From contig JAVIAB010000160.1 of assembly GCA_032433765.1 (NCBI GenBank), forward strand, positions 38,446,723 to 38,510,722: DNA of 64,000 nucleotides, given 5' to 3'. How positions within the stretch are numbered: the stretch's first letter is position 1; each line of letters begins with the position of its first letter. Position numbers and translations under genes: made by a program. The DNA comes from Megaustenia siamemsis (taxonomy: Eukaryota; Mollusca; Gastropoda; Stylommatophora; Ariophantidae). The notes beneath the pieces are model-generated. The model did not search any database. It had not been told where the DNA came from and saw only the letters and a program-made list of their open reading frames with translations. Of the stretch, positions 43,934 through 56,194 are shown in pieces.

Positions 43934-43940
<7 letters not shown>
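43590..43940 (-). mobile_element. LINE-F 3' fragment (minus)
   Basis: On the minus strand: ..ASIFGKLKDGAWANTKLTLR then TKIQIHQSGVLSTLLYGSET WT-like, ALETSNGRTK and a degraded GDW region. This is the F.KL...W......T K...Y...VL.TLLYGSE.WT pattern common after the RT of many metazoan LINEs. It is broken by stops. Confidence 0.65.

Positions 43941-43941
<1 letters not shown>

Positions 43942-43971
<30 letters not shown>
43942..43971 (+). repeat. (TA)n microsatellite
   Basis: About 15 TA repeats between two LINE fragments. Confidence 0.95.
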
Positions 43972-43973
<2 letters not shown>

Positions 43974-43974
<1 letters not shown>

Positions 43975-44281
43975 TCATCATCATCATCATCATCAAGTAC
44001 CGGGCCTGCTTTCGTAGGTGATCATGTCTCTCCACAACTTTCGATCTAGACAGTTATTTATCATTTCTGTTGTTGACCTTCTGCCAAGACATTCTCTTAA
44101 GCTGTCTGGTAATTTTTCTCTTGCTTCCCTCTATCTCTTTGTCCCTCAATTTGTCCAGTTGTTACAATATATTCCAGCTGTTCTCTCTCATGACTTTACA
44201 TGGCCAAAAAATTATAATTGTTTCTTCCTAATGTTGGAAATTAGCTCTCTTTTTGCTTTGACCTCTTTCAGAATATATAAT
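43974..44281 (-). mobile_element. RTE-C LINE 3' fragment (minus)
   Basis: The inverted ATG tail (CATCATCATCATC), then AAGTACCGGGCCTGCTTTCG, ATCATGTCTCTCCACAACTT and the rest of the RTE-C end, truncated at about 44281. Confidence 0.8.
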
Positions 44282-44367
44282 ATATGTGCATAGTGTGTAG
44301 TAATATATATGCATATTAAAACTTAAAACATAAAACTATGTTTGCCATTCTTTTTCTTCGTAATGTA

Positions 44368-44560
44368 GTGACGAAGTCTTAGTGGCTGAGTGGCTATTGC
44401 ACCCTCTACTGGCCAGAATGTTCTTGGTTCAATTCCCAGATGAAGCGAATTTGTTCGGGGTTCAACCAGTCTCTGAAAATGGGTAGGAGAGACTTTGTTT
44501 CTGTGATAGACTGTCGGCCTGGCGTAATTCCTACCACACTACCATAAAATTTGTCTTGGT
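44368..44560 (+). mobile_element. tRNA-headed SINE, second family (S2)
   Basis: A box TTAGTGGCTGAGTGG and B box GGTTCAATTCC about 45 bp apart, then a body (GGGGTTCAACCAGTCTCTGA). It differs from S1 in head and body. No target duplication was found by eye. Confidence 0.6.
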
Positions 44561-45089
44561 TAGTGAATTATACAGATACTATACACGCTTTAAGGAGAGG
44601 AAGAGATATAGTTCATCCGAAAACACAACCGGAGAGCTGCCTGACACAGTTGTTTATCAGTGATACTTTAATTGATTTTATCTCTTGTGTCCTTACAGGA
44701 AATTATCATAAATATGCTTCTTCTATTAAGCGTTCAAAGTGATTAGAAGAAACAGTATCTTAAGGTTTATAAGCTTTTGTGGTTAAAAATGTAATATCAC
44801 ACACTTAGAAACTCAGATTTTGCGCTAATATTTTTTTTTTTTGCAACAGGAATTAACTACTAAAATATCATTCATACATTCAATATTTACTTGAACTAAA
44901 GTTCTAAATTTTGTTTGTGGTGCCACGAATTGAAGCCTCTCCAATCAAATATCCATTTTAAGAGTGAGCGGAATGAACTGTGTGTCAGGTCATCTTCATT
45001 CATAATCGATGCAAAAATTCACAAACGTAGAACTAAAATTCCCATTTAAGATGAAAACAAACAGCTGATAATGTTATTAAAATCCAACA
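44561..45089. other. No gene seen
   Basis: AT-rich sequence; nothing recognised. Confidence 0.3.
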
Positions 45090-45490
45090 AGAAAAATGGT
45101 ACGAATAAAACCCTGCCAAGAATATATAGACCATGGTGATGTTAAAATATGGTTCTTTGAGCCAAGTAGGGAACAACTAGAGCGTGTTATAACAACTGGA
45201 GAAATAAAGGAAACATCATCAATTTGTGGCCATGTAATAAGTAGGGAACAACTAGAGCGTGTTATAACAACTGGAGAAATAAAGGAAACATCATCAATTT
45301 GTTGGCCATGTAATAAGTAGGGAACAACTAGAGCGTGTTATAACAACTGGAAAATAAAGGAAACATCATCCATTTGTTGGCCATGTAATAAGTAGGGAAC
45401 AACTAGAGCGTGTTATAACAACTGGAAAAATAAAGGAAACATCATCCATTTGTTGGCCATGTAATAAGAAGGGAACAACTAGAGCGTGTT
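45090..45490 (+). repeat. LINE fragment with about 75-bp tandem repeats
   Basis: 45090-45160 (RIKPCQEYIDHGDVKIWF) matches LINE-D2 at 60760 (TKPCKEYIEQQQLKWLG). Four to five copies of AGTAGGGAACAACTAGAGCG, TGTTATAACAACTGGAGAAA, TAAAGGAAACATCATC... follow, a LINE-like piece (SREQLERVITTGEIKE) amplified in tandem. Confidence 0.7.
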
Positions 45491-45566
45491 TCTAATATGA
45501 GTCTATATTTTTTTCACCGTAGCGAATATATTGTTAGTGAACGTGGTGACCTGGGTACACTATCCA

Positions 45567-45804
45567 CACACACACACTACGGAAGCAAACTGAGAGTATT
45601 ACACAACAGGCCCTTTTTTGGAATCCCCAGGGGAAAAGACAAAGAGGAAGACCAAGGAATTCTTGGAGAAGACAGATCGAAGCATAGATGAAGATGATGG
45701 GGAAGACATGGAATGATCTTAAAAGAATTGCAAAAAACAGAACGACTTGGAAAGTGTTTGTTGAAGACCTATGCTCCACTGGGAGCTAAAAGGTAGAAGA
45801 AGAA
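45567..45804 (+). mobile_element. LINE-H 3' end, 28-bp target duplication
   Basis: 238 bp with [24 protein letters not shown] coding remnant, a NDLKRIAKNRTTWKVFVEDL-like C-terminus and a (GAA)n tail. It is flanked by GAACGTGGTGACCTGGGTAC plus ACTATCCA at 45539-45566, repeated with one mismatch at 45805-45832. Related ends are at 46758-47000(-) and 63740-64000(+). Confidence 0.8.
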
Positions 45805-45805
45805 G

Positions 45806-46130
45806 AACGTGGTAACCTGGGTACACTATCCAAGGCACGCTGGTGTACACGGCCATGTAGTAGCCGATAATCTCATCTCGTTGGTAGCTCTGTCACTGAG
45901 TGTGACCTTACTCTCGATGAAAGAAGACATCGCTAAGTTTGTTCTTCATTCCTTAACAGAAAAGGAGGAGAATATGTGGGACAATGATGTAAATATTAAG
46001 AGACTGAGGCGTCTGAATGTGTAAAAGGGATCTGGTCGATCCGGAGTGTTTTGTGGGAAAATCAGATGCATCTATACACAACACCTTACAAGAACAGTCA
46101 GTCTGCATACGCTTCGATAAATGCTGGGTC
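45806..46130 (+). mobile_element. RNase H LINE C-terminal fragment
   Basis: VTWVHYPRHAGVHGHVVADN corresponds to the V..V.GH.GV.GNE.AD block of RNase H, with the Asp kept and the GNE changed. A C-terminal tail follows to about 46130. It was split by LINE-H. Confidence 0.6.
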
Positions 46131-46249
46131 GGGCAGTGGAGCGGATATGGGGATGTTCCGACTGAAATGAAACTGATTCCATGAAAAGAATATAATATTT
46201 TGTTAGTTGTTGCCAGTAATACGCCAGTGCTGTATTTTATTTTAAGAAA

Positions 46250-46330
46250 AACTCCGTTTATCGGGATCGAACCCAAACTCATATCCCTAGCAGCCCAGCT
46301 CTGTAACCACTGCACTAAAGCGACCCTTTC
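46250..46330 (-). mobile_element. tRNA-like SINE head (S3), minus
   Basis: Minus strand: GGTCGCTTTAGTGCAGTGGT (A-box-like), GCTGGGCTGCTAGGGATATG, and GGGTTCGATCCC (B box). The body leads left to about 46200. Confidence 0.55.
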
Positions 46331-46429
46331 CAAAATTAACGGCCGCCATTACAATATTTTTCTTTCACTTATTACTCCTCGTTTACTTTTAATCATCTTC
46401 CCTTTCTACTTTTCTTCTTACTATCATTC

Positions 46430-46545
46430 TTCTCCTGCTTCTTCTTCTTTTCTCATATAGTCTTCTATTTTTCTTCCTCTTCTATTTCTTCCTCCTTCTT
46501 TCTCTTCTGTTCTTAATCTTCTTCTACTTCTTTGTTGATCTCTTA
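46430..46545 (+). repeat. CTT-rich pyrimidine tract
   Basis: TTCTTCTTCT-type simple repeat. A 93-codon minus ORF through it is low complexity. Confidence 0.8.
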
Positions 46546-46757
46546 CTCTCATTGACAAAAGAATCAGTGATCGACAAGTACTGTGGCTTCTTGAAGCACA
46601 ACAACAAAAACTCAGGAAGTACATATTTATAAATACATATAACTCTTTGCCAAGCGAATAGTACCAAAACACATAAAAAACACAACTATTAGAACTTTGT
46701 TCCAAAGATAGGATCCACTGTGCAATTTACAGAAGAATCATTAAAATATATAGTTAA

Positions 46758-47000
46758 TTCTGCTTCTTCTACCTTTCAACTCCCTGTGGAGCCTTGATCG
46801 TCAATAAACACTTCCTAAGTCGTTCTGTTTTTCTTGCCATTCTATTAACGCCATTCCTTGTCTTCCTCATCATCTTCATCTCTCCTTCTACCTGTTTTCT
46901 CTAAGAATATTTTGGTCTTCCTCTTTGTCTCTTCCCCTGGGGATTCGAAAAAGGGCCTGGCATGTAACAATTTCATTTGACTTCCGCAGTGTATGTCCTA
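46758..47000 (-). mobile_element. LINE-H 3' end (minus)
   Basis: Reverse of the LINE-H end: CTTCTTCTACCTTTCAACTC (tail), CTAAGTCGTTCTGTTTTTCT, ... CCCTGGGGATTCGAAAAAGG. It aligns with 45567-45804. Confidence 0.75.
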
Positions 47001-47027
47001 TACAGATGAGAAAGATGCAGCCATATA

Positions 47028-47665
47028 AACAGACGGATCTGTAATACGACAACAAAAAAGTGCATGGGCATTTACAGCACGCTCGGCAGGCAGAATAGTC
47101 AAAAAAGATATTTGTGCATACGTCATGACCACGAGTAGCATGCCGATGGAGGTGATGGCAGTGACCAGGGCATACACATGGTTAGAGTCACAAGACTACA
47201 CCCACGCATGTATACTGAGTGATTCGATGAGCATCATAAGAAAAGTGGAGGCGTGCCCTGTACGCATGCAATGGCTAGAGTCATTACAGAAGTAAAAAAT
47301 ACGTAGGGTCACCTTTGTCTATGACCCTGGACATGCAGGTGTACGGGGAAATGAAAGTGCGGACAGGTTGGCTAGCTGCGTTGTCAACCAATGGATCGGG
47401 CGGACATCATCAGTGCCCTCCGAGATGTGAGATAAACTACTTCGACAACCACAAATCCACGTCACTCCTTCGGATGAAAGAGATGGGAGTTAAGATGGGC
47501 ACAGCCAGAAATAAGAAACTTAGTGGGCGTGTAAGAAGACTTATCAACCAACACAGAACTGGAGTCGTCAGTCGCTGGACACTGCGGGACTTGCTGAAGA
47601 GGGGATCTGAGCATCTATGGACATGTTCGAAGTGCAATGATGATGACCTGCAAATAACTCAATAA
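47028..47665 (+). mobile_element. LINE with RNase H domain, 3' fragment, copy 2
   Basis: Plus-strand relative of 29045. TDGSVIRQQKSAWAFTARSA (first Asp), TTSSMPMEVMAVTRAYTW (Glu helix) and HACILSDSMSIIRKVEA (Asp) precede a stop. Another frame gives VRGNESADRLAS-like sequence and LLRMKEMGVKMGTARN, LSGRVRRLINQHRTGV, LLKRGSEHLWTCSKCNDDD. Stops and frameshifts make it inactive. It ends at a GATGATG-like 3' end. Confidence 0.83.
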
Positions 47666-47673
47666 CTCAATTT

Positions 47674-47950
47674 CTATTCGTTTATTCTGTGCAAGCATCC
47701 ATTAATGAGGGTCTGTATTTTCGTGATTGCCATTTTTGTTATTTTCCATGTTTCATAGTCATATAACAGGACTGACTTAACATCGAAGCTGAAAATGTAT
47801 ATTTTTGTATTATACCTAATTTCTTTGAACTTCCATATGTTTCCTAGTGCAACGAAGGCTCCTCTTGCTTTTTGTATTCTTATTTTGATGCCATTCTCTG
47901 TCCTTATACAGTTAATTACAGCGGTTCCATTAGTTAACATTTTGCGCTAT
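47674..47950 (-). mobile_element. LINE-G fragment (minus)
   Basis: The frame TENGIKIRIQKARGAFVALG then NIWKFKEIRYNTKIYIFS, VKSVLLYDYETWKITK and IQTLINGCLHRI is the well-known I.KAR.AF..L..IW.S....TK..IF...VKSVLLYG.ETW segment after the RT of many LINEs. It is one open block of 88 codons, truncated on both sides. Confidence 0.75.
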
Positions 47951-48407
47951 ATATTTTCTTTATATTCACCACTGAGTAAATGACATTCAAATTGAGAAAA
48001 GGTGATAAGAGCAAGAAATCGCATTGTCTTTACAGTCCCCAAGTGCTGTTGATAATTACTGTGAGGTTAAAATGGGCCACAGACCTACAACAATGTATGT
48101 AGCAGTCGAAATTCTGCGCTTCTTTTAGTAGCAGTATTCTAACTGTGAAGACATAAGTAAACAATGATAATCAAAGCAGGAGTTTCCAGAAATAACACAT
48201 TAAATTGTTTGGGTAAGTCACAAAACAGACACAACAAAATACAATCCACATAGTCATTAACAAGCCCTACCAAAATAACAGACCTAGAAAACTTTCTCGA
48301 AAGTAATGACGGATAGAAAAATACCAGGAACATTTGGAAGCGTAACAACAGATGGGGTCAACCAACAATAAAATGACTACAATATATCGTTCCTCTCATC
48401 TCAATGT
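47951..48407. other. No gene seen
   Basis: Unique-looking sequence before the large satellite. Confidence 0.3.
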
Positions 48408-51203
48408 CTTTATTTGACATAACAGAACTAAATGTCTCTACTAGATATAATAGAGCTAAATGTTTCTACTAGATATAACAGAACTAAATGTCTCTTCTAG
48501 ATATAACAGAGCTAAACGTTTCTACTAGATATAACAGAATTAATGTTTCTACTAGATATAACAGAGCTAAATGTTTCTACTAGATATAACAGAACTAAAT
48601 GTCTCTACTAGATATAACAGAGCTAAATGTTTCTACTAGATATAACAGAACTAAATGTCTCTACGAGATATAACAGAACTAAATGTTTCTACTAGATATA
48701 ACAGAACTAAATGTTTCTACTAGATATAACAGAACTAAATGTTTCTACTAGATATAACACAACTAAATGTCTCTACTTGATATAACAGAACTAAATGTTT
48801 CTACTAGATAAAACACAACTAAATGTCTCTACTTGATATAACACAACTAAATGTTTCTACTAGATATAACACAACTAAATGTTTCTACTAGATATAACAG
48901 AACTAAATGTTTCTACTAGATATAACACAACTAAATGTCTCTACTAGATATAACACAACTAAATGTCTCTACTTGATATAACAGAACTAAATGTTTCTAC
49001 TAGATAAAACACAACTAAATGTCTCTACTTGATATAACACAACTAAATGTTTCTACTAGATATAACACAACTAAATGTTTCTACTAGATATAACAGAACT
49101 AAATGTTTCTACTAGATATAACAGAACTAAATGTGTCTTAGAGATATAACACAACTAAATGTTTCTACTAGATATAACAGAACTAAATGTGTCTATTAGA
49201 GATATAACACAACTAAATGTTTCTACTAGATATAACACAACTAAATGTTTCTACTAGATATAACACAACTAAATGTTTCTACTAGATATAACAGAACTAA
49301 ATGTCTCTACTTGATATAACAGAACTAAATGTGTCTATTAGAGATATAACACAACTAAATGTTTCTACTAGATATAACAGAACTAAATGTTTCTACTAGA
49401 TATAACACAACTAAATGTCTCTACTTGATATAACAGAACTAAATGTTTCTACTAGATATAACACAACTAAATGTCTCTACTTGATATAACAGAACTAAAT
49501 GTTTCTACTAGATATAACACAACTAAATGTCTCTACTTGATATAACAGAACTAAATGTGTCTATTAGAGATATAGCACAACTAAATGTTTCTACTAGATA
49601 TAACAGAACTAAATGTTTCTATTAGAGATATAACACAACTAAATGTTTCTACTAGATATAACTGAACAAAATTTCTACTAGATATAACACAACTAAATGC
49701 TTCTACTAGATATAACTGAACTAAATGTTTCTACTAGATATAACAGAACTAAATGCTTCTACTAGATATAACAGAACTAAATGCTTCTACTAGATATAAC
49801 ACAACTAAATGTTTCTACTAGATATAACTTAACTAAATGTTTCTACTAGATATAACAGAACTAAATGCTCTACTTGTTATAACAGATTTAAATGCTTCTA
49901 CTAGATATAACAGAACTAAATGCTTCTACTAGATATAACACAACTAAATGTTTCTACTTAATATAACAGAACTAAATGTTTCTACTAGATATAACAGAAC
50001 TAAATGTCTCTACTAGATATAACACAACTAAATGTTTCTACTAGATATAACACAACTAAATGTTTCTACTAGATATAACAGAACTAAATGTTTCTACTAG
50101 ATATAACTGAACAAAATGTTTCTACTAGATATAACACAACTAAATGCTTCTACTAGATATAACTGAACTAAATGTTTCTACTAGATATAACAGAACTAAA
50201 TGCTTCTACTAGATATAACAGAACTAAATGGTTCTACTAGATATAACACAACTAAATGTTTCTACTAGATATAACTTAACTAAATGTTTCTACTAGATAT
50301 AACAGAACTAAATGTCTCTACTTGTTATAACAGATTTAAATGCTTCTACTAGATATAACAGAACTAAATGTTTCTACTAGATATAACACAACTAAATGTT
50401 TCTACTAGATATAACAGAACTAAATGTTTCTACTAGATATAACTGAACAAAATGTTTCTACTTGATATAACACAACTAAATGCTTCTACTAGATATAACT
50501 GAACTAAATGTTTCTACTAGATATAACAGAACTAAATGCTTCTACTAGATATAACAGAACTAAATGCTTCTACTAGATATAACACAACTAAATGTTTCTA
50601 CTAGATATAACTTAACTAAATGTTTCTACTAGATATAACAGAACTAAATGTCTCTACTTGTTATAACAGATTTAAATGCTTCTACTAGATATAACAGAAC
50701 TAAATGCTTCTACTAGATATAACACAACTAAATGTTTCTACTTAATGTAACAGAACTAAATGTTTCTACTAGATATAACAGAACTAAATGTCTCTACTAG
50801 ATATAACACAACTAAATGTTTCTACTAGATATAACAGAACTAAATGTCTCTACTAGATATAGCAGAACTAAATGTGTCTATTAGAGATATAACACAACTA
50901 AATGTTTCTACTAGATATAACAGAACTAAATGTGTCTATTAGAGATATAACACAACTAAATGTTTCTACTAGATATAACAGAACTAAATGTGTCTACTTG
51001 ATATAACAGAACTAAATGTTTCTACTAGATATAACACAACTAAATGTCTCTACTTGATATAACAGAACTAAATGTTTCTACTAGATATAACACAACTAAA
51101 TGTTTCTACTAGATATAACAGATCTAAATGTTTCTACTAGATATAACACAACTAAATGTCTCTACTTGATATAACAGAACTAAATGTGTCTATTAGAGAT
51201 ATA

Positions 51204-51474
51204 TATCTATCTATCGTCCTTTCGAGCCGAAGACGGCACATAGGGCAGAACCACAATTTTAAAAAACAGAAACCTTGCGTGCCAAAATGGCACATATTGC
51301 AGAGATCGCTGCTTCCCAAACTCATGGCTCTGTTTCCATAACAATACTTTTTACAATGACAGCTTGTCAAGCCATCGATCAACCTCCTTAGTCGCCTCTT
51401 ACGACATGCCTGGAAGGTCACAGTGTCACTATTCTTTACTTCCCTCATAATGAGGCCCCGGTAACACACAGGAG
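51204..51474 (-). mobile_element. SINE-like element S4, copy 1 in satellite
   Basis: 271 bp flanked by TATTAGAGATATA (51191-51203, 51475-51487). On the minus strand it starts CTCCTGTGTGTTACCGGGGC, contains GCATGTCGTAAGAGGCGACT, and ends GCCCTATGTGCCGTCTTCGG, CTCGAAAGGACGATAGATAG. The last 40 bp match the LINE-J tail. No tRNA-type A/B boxes are evident. Confidence 0.8.
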
Positions 51475-53065
51475 TATTAGAGATATAACACAACTAAATG
51501 TTTCTACTAGATATAACAGAACTAAATGTGTCTATTAGAGATATAACACAACTAAATGTTTCTACTAGATATAACACAACTAAATGTTTCTACTAGATAT
51601 AACACAAATAAATGTTTCTACTAGATATAACAGAACTAAATGTCTCTACTTGATATAACAGAACTAAATGTGTCTATTAGAGATATAACACAACTAAATG
51701 TTTCTACTAGATATAACAGAACTAAATGTTTCTACTAGATATAACACAACTAAATGTCTCTACTTGATATAACAGAACTAAATGTTTCTACTAGATATAA
51801 CACAACTAAATGTCTCTACTTGATATAACAGAACTAAATGTTTCTACTAGATATAACACAACTAAATGTCTCTACTTGATATAACAGAACTAAATGTGTC
51901 TATTAGAGATATAGCACACCTAAATGTTTCTACTAGATATAACAGAACTAAATGTGTCTATTAGAGATATAATACAACTAAATGTTTCTACTAGATATAA
52001 CTGAACAAAATGTTTCTACTAGATATAACACAACTAAATGCTTCTACTAGATATAACTGAACTAAATGTTTCTACTAGATATAACAGAACTAAATGCTTC
52101 TACTAGATATAACAGAACTAAATGCTTCTACTAGATATAACACAACTAAATGTTTCTACTAGATATAACTTAACTAAATGTTTCTACTAGATATAACAGA
52201 ACTAAATGTCTCTACTTGTTATAACAGATTTAAATGCTTCTACTAGATATAACAGAACTAAATGCTTCTACTAGATATAACACAACTAAATGTTTCTACT
52301 TAATATAACAGAACTAAATGTTTCTACTAGATATAACAGAACAAAATGTCTCTACTAGATATAACACAACTAAATGTTTCTACTAGATATAACACAACTA
52401 AATGTTTCTACTAGATATAACAGAACTAAATGTTTCTACTAGATATAACTGAACAAAATGTTTCTACTAGATATAACACAACTAAATGCTTCTACTAGAT
52501 ATAACTGAACTAAATGTTTCTACTAGATATAACAGAACTAAATGCTTCTACTAGATATAACCGAACTAAATGCTTCTACTAGATATAACACAACTAAATG
52601 TTTCTACTAGATATAACTTAACTAATTGTTTCTACTAGATATAACAGAACTAAATGTCTCTACTTGATATAACAGATTTAAATGCTTCTACTAGATATAA
52701 CAGAACTAAATGCTTCTACTAGATATAACACAACTAAATGTTCTACTTAATATAACAGAACTAAATGTTTCTACTAGATATAACAGAACTAAATGTGTCT
52801 ATTAGAGATATAACACAACTAAATGTTTCTACTAGATATAACAGAACTAAATGTGTCTACTTGATATAACAGAACTAAATGTTTCTACTAGATATAACAC
52901 AACTAAATGTCTCTACTTGATATAACAGAACTAAATGTTTCTACTAGATATAACACAACTAAATGTTTCTACTAGATATAACAGATCTAAATGTTTCTAC
53001 TAGATATAACACAACTAAATGTCTCTACTTGATATAACAGAACTAAATGTGTCTATTAGAGATAT

Positions 53066-53337
53066 CTATCTATCTATCGTCCTTTCGAGCCGAAGACGAC
53101 ACATAGGGCAGAACCACAATTTAAAAAAACAGAAACCTTGCGTGCCAAAATGGCACATATTGCAGAGATCGCTGCTTCCCAAACTTATGGCTCTGTTTCC
53201 ATAACAATACTTTTTACAATGACAGCTTGTCAAGCCATCGATCAACCTCCTTAGTCGCCTCTTACGACATGCCTGGAAGGTCACAGTGTCACTATTCTTT
53301 ACTTCCCTCATAATGAGGCCCCAGTAACACACAGGAG
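53066..53337 (-). mobile_element. SINE-like element S4, copy 2 in satellite
   Basis: Nearly identical to copy 1 (a few substitutions: GACGGC/GACGAC, CTCATGG/CTTATGG, CCCGG/CCCAG). It is 1,863 bp further on and sits at the same satellite site TATTAGAGATAT. The flanking satellite variants also match, so it came by duplication of a larger block, not by a second insertion. Confidence 0.85.
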
Positions 53338-55479
53338 TATTAGAGATATAACACAACTAAATGTTTCTACTAGATATAACAGAACTAAATGTGTCTATTA
53401 GAGATATAACACAACTAAATGTTTCTACTAGATATAACACAACTAAATGTTTCTACTAGATATAACACAACTAAATGTTTCTACTAGATATAACAGAACT
53501 AAATGTCTCTACTTGATATAACAGAACTAAATGTGTCTATTAGAGATATAACACAACTAAATGTTTCTACTAGATATAACAGAACTAAATGTTTCTACTA
53601 GATATAACACAACTAAATGTCTCTACTTGATATAACAGAACTAAATGTTTCTACTAGATATAACACAACTAAATGTCTCTACTTGATATAACAGAACTAA
53701 ATGTTTCTACTAGATATAACACAACTAAATGTCTCTACTTGATATAACAGAACTAAATGTGTCTATTAGAGATATAGCACACCTAAATGTTTCTACTAGA
53801 TATAACAGAACTAAATGTGTCTATTAGAGATATAATACAACTAAATGTTTCTACTAGATATAACTGAACAAAATGTTTCTACTAGATATAACACAACTAA
53901 ATGCTTCTACTAGATATAACTGAACTAAATGTTTCTACTAGATATAACAGAACTAAATGCTTCTACTAGATATAACACAACTAAATGTTTCTACTAGATA
54001 TAACTTAACTAAATGTTTCTACTAGATATAACAGAACTAAATGTCTCTACTTGTTATAACAGATTTAAATGCTTCTACTAGATATAACAGAACTAAATGC
54101 TTCTACTAGATATAACACAACTAAATGTTTCTACTTAATATAACAGAACTAAATGTTTCTACTAGATATAACAGAACTAAATGTCTCTACTAGATATAAC
54201 ACAACTAAATGTTTCTACTAGATATAACACAACTAAATGTTTCTACTAGATATAACAGAACTAAATGTTTCTACTAGATATAACTGAACAAAATGTTTCT
54301 ACTAGATATAACACAACTAAATGCTTCTACTAGATATAACTGAACTAAATGTTTCTACTAGATATAACAGAACTAAATGCTTCTACTAGATATAACCGAA
54401 CTAAATGCTTCTACTAGATATAACACAACTAAATGTTTCTACTAGATATAACTTAACTAAATGTTTCTACTAGATATAACATAACTAAATGTCTCTACTT
54501 GTTATAACAGATTTAAATGCTTCTACTAGATATAACAGAACTAAATGCTTCTACTAGATATAACACAACTAAATGTTTCTACTTAATATAACAGAACTAA
54601 ATGTTTCTACTAGATATAACAGAACTAAATGTCTCTACTAGATATAACACAACTAAATGTTTCTACTAGATATAACAGAACTAAATGTTTCTACTTGATA
54701 TAACAGAACTAAATGTTTCTACTAGATATAACACAACTAAATGTCTCTACTTGATATAACAGAACTAAATGTTTCTACTAGATATAACACAACTAAATGT
54801 TTCTACTAGATATAACAGAACTAAATGTCTCTACTAGATATAACACAACTAAATGTTTCTACTAGATATAGCAGAACTAAATGTGTCTATTAGAGATATA
54901 ACACAACTAAATGTTTCTACTAGATATAACAGAACTAAATGTGTCTATTAGAGTTATAACACAACTAAATGTTTCTACTAGAATTAACAGAACTAAATGT
55001 TCCTACTAGGTATAACAAAACTAAATGCTTCTACTAGATATAACAGAACTAAATGTTTCTACTAGATATAACACAACTAAATGTTTCTACTAGATATAAC
55101 ACAAGTAAATGTTTCTACTAGATATAACACAACTAAATGTTACTACTAGATATAACACAACTAAATGTTCTACTAGATATAACACAACTAAATGTTTCTA
55201 CTAGATATAACAAAACTAAATACTTCTACTAGATATAACACAACTAAATGTTTCTTCTAGATATAACAGAACTAAATGTTTCTACTAGATATAACACAAC
55301 TAAATGCTTCTACTAGATATAACACAACTAAATGTCTCTACTTGTTATAACAGAATTAAATGTTTTTACTAGATAAAATGCAACTAAATGTCTTTATTTG
55401 ACATAACACAACTAAATATAATCTGTAAATATAATAGCAGAGAATGAACTGCAATAAATGATAGACACAATAGTGAGAG

Positions 55480-56188
55480 AAAACAACCAGAAAGACCTCA
55501 GCCTGAAAGTAGTAAAACAGAAGTAATGATCATATCGAAGAAACAATCGTCACCATCATGCAAAATAAAAATAAACAGAACAAATCTGAAACAAGTATAA
55601 AGCGTCACATAATTAGGCACAATAACAACATCAGATGGAAGATGCACCGCAGAAATAAAAAGTAGAATAGCTCAGGCTAAAATAGTATTTCAGAAAAAAA
55701 AAGAAAAGAAAGAAAGACAGTTCATCGGCTCTATATAAAGTCAATTCTCACTGATGGAAATGAATCATGGACAGTGGACAAGGAAATGAATCATGGACAG
55801 TGGACAAGGAAATGAAAAGGCGATTAGAGGCCACAGAGATGGAGTTTCTCACAAGATGTTGAGAGCTCCTTGGATAGTCAAAAAGAAAATGAAAAAAAAA
55901 AACTCAAAAAAACAGAGAACTCCAAAAAAAAAAAAAACAACGAATATCAATGAACATTTTTCGGGCACATCATGAGAAGAGAAAAGTTGGAATACTTGGT
56001 TACAACGGCAAAATACAAGGAAAGAAAGGTCGTGGAAAACAAAAAGAGATGATACTGGGTGGTTTGGCGTAGTGGGACACAAAACAGTCAACAACGGAGC
56101 TGATACATTCAATGTGTGCAGGCAAATGTGAAAACGCCTATTTTCAACCAGTATGGCACGTGATGATGATGATGGTGAAATACCAAAA
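55480..56188 (+). mobile_element. RTE-A LINE 3' fragment between two satellites
   Basis: Matches 38-795: AAAACAGAAGTAATGATCAT, ATCGAAGAAACAATC, GATGGAAGATGCACCGCAG, then GAATCATGGACAGTGGACA (duplicated in tandem at 55765-55805), TTTTTCGGGCACATCATGAG, and a GATGATGATGATGG tail at 56161-56175. It is heavily degraded. Confidence 0.8.
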
Positions 56189-56194
56189 GTCCAT

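Larger units (their letters stand above)
48408..55415 (+). repeat. 28-bp satellite array, about 7 kb
   Basis: Unit AACTAAATGTTTCTACTAGA then TATAACAG, roughly 240 copies. Recurrent variants (CTTGATATAACAG, CTTGTTATAACAGATTTAAAT, GTGTCTATTAGAGATAT, TAACTGAACAAAAT) occur in the same order several times. This gives a higher-order period of about 1.86 kb across 51.2-55 kb. Two SINE-like insertions sit at equivalent places. Confidence 0.95.

Noticed and set aside
48408..55415. CRISPR-like array
   Set aside because: Units are contiguous with no unique spacers, and the setting is an animal genome.
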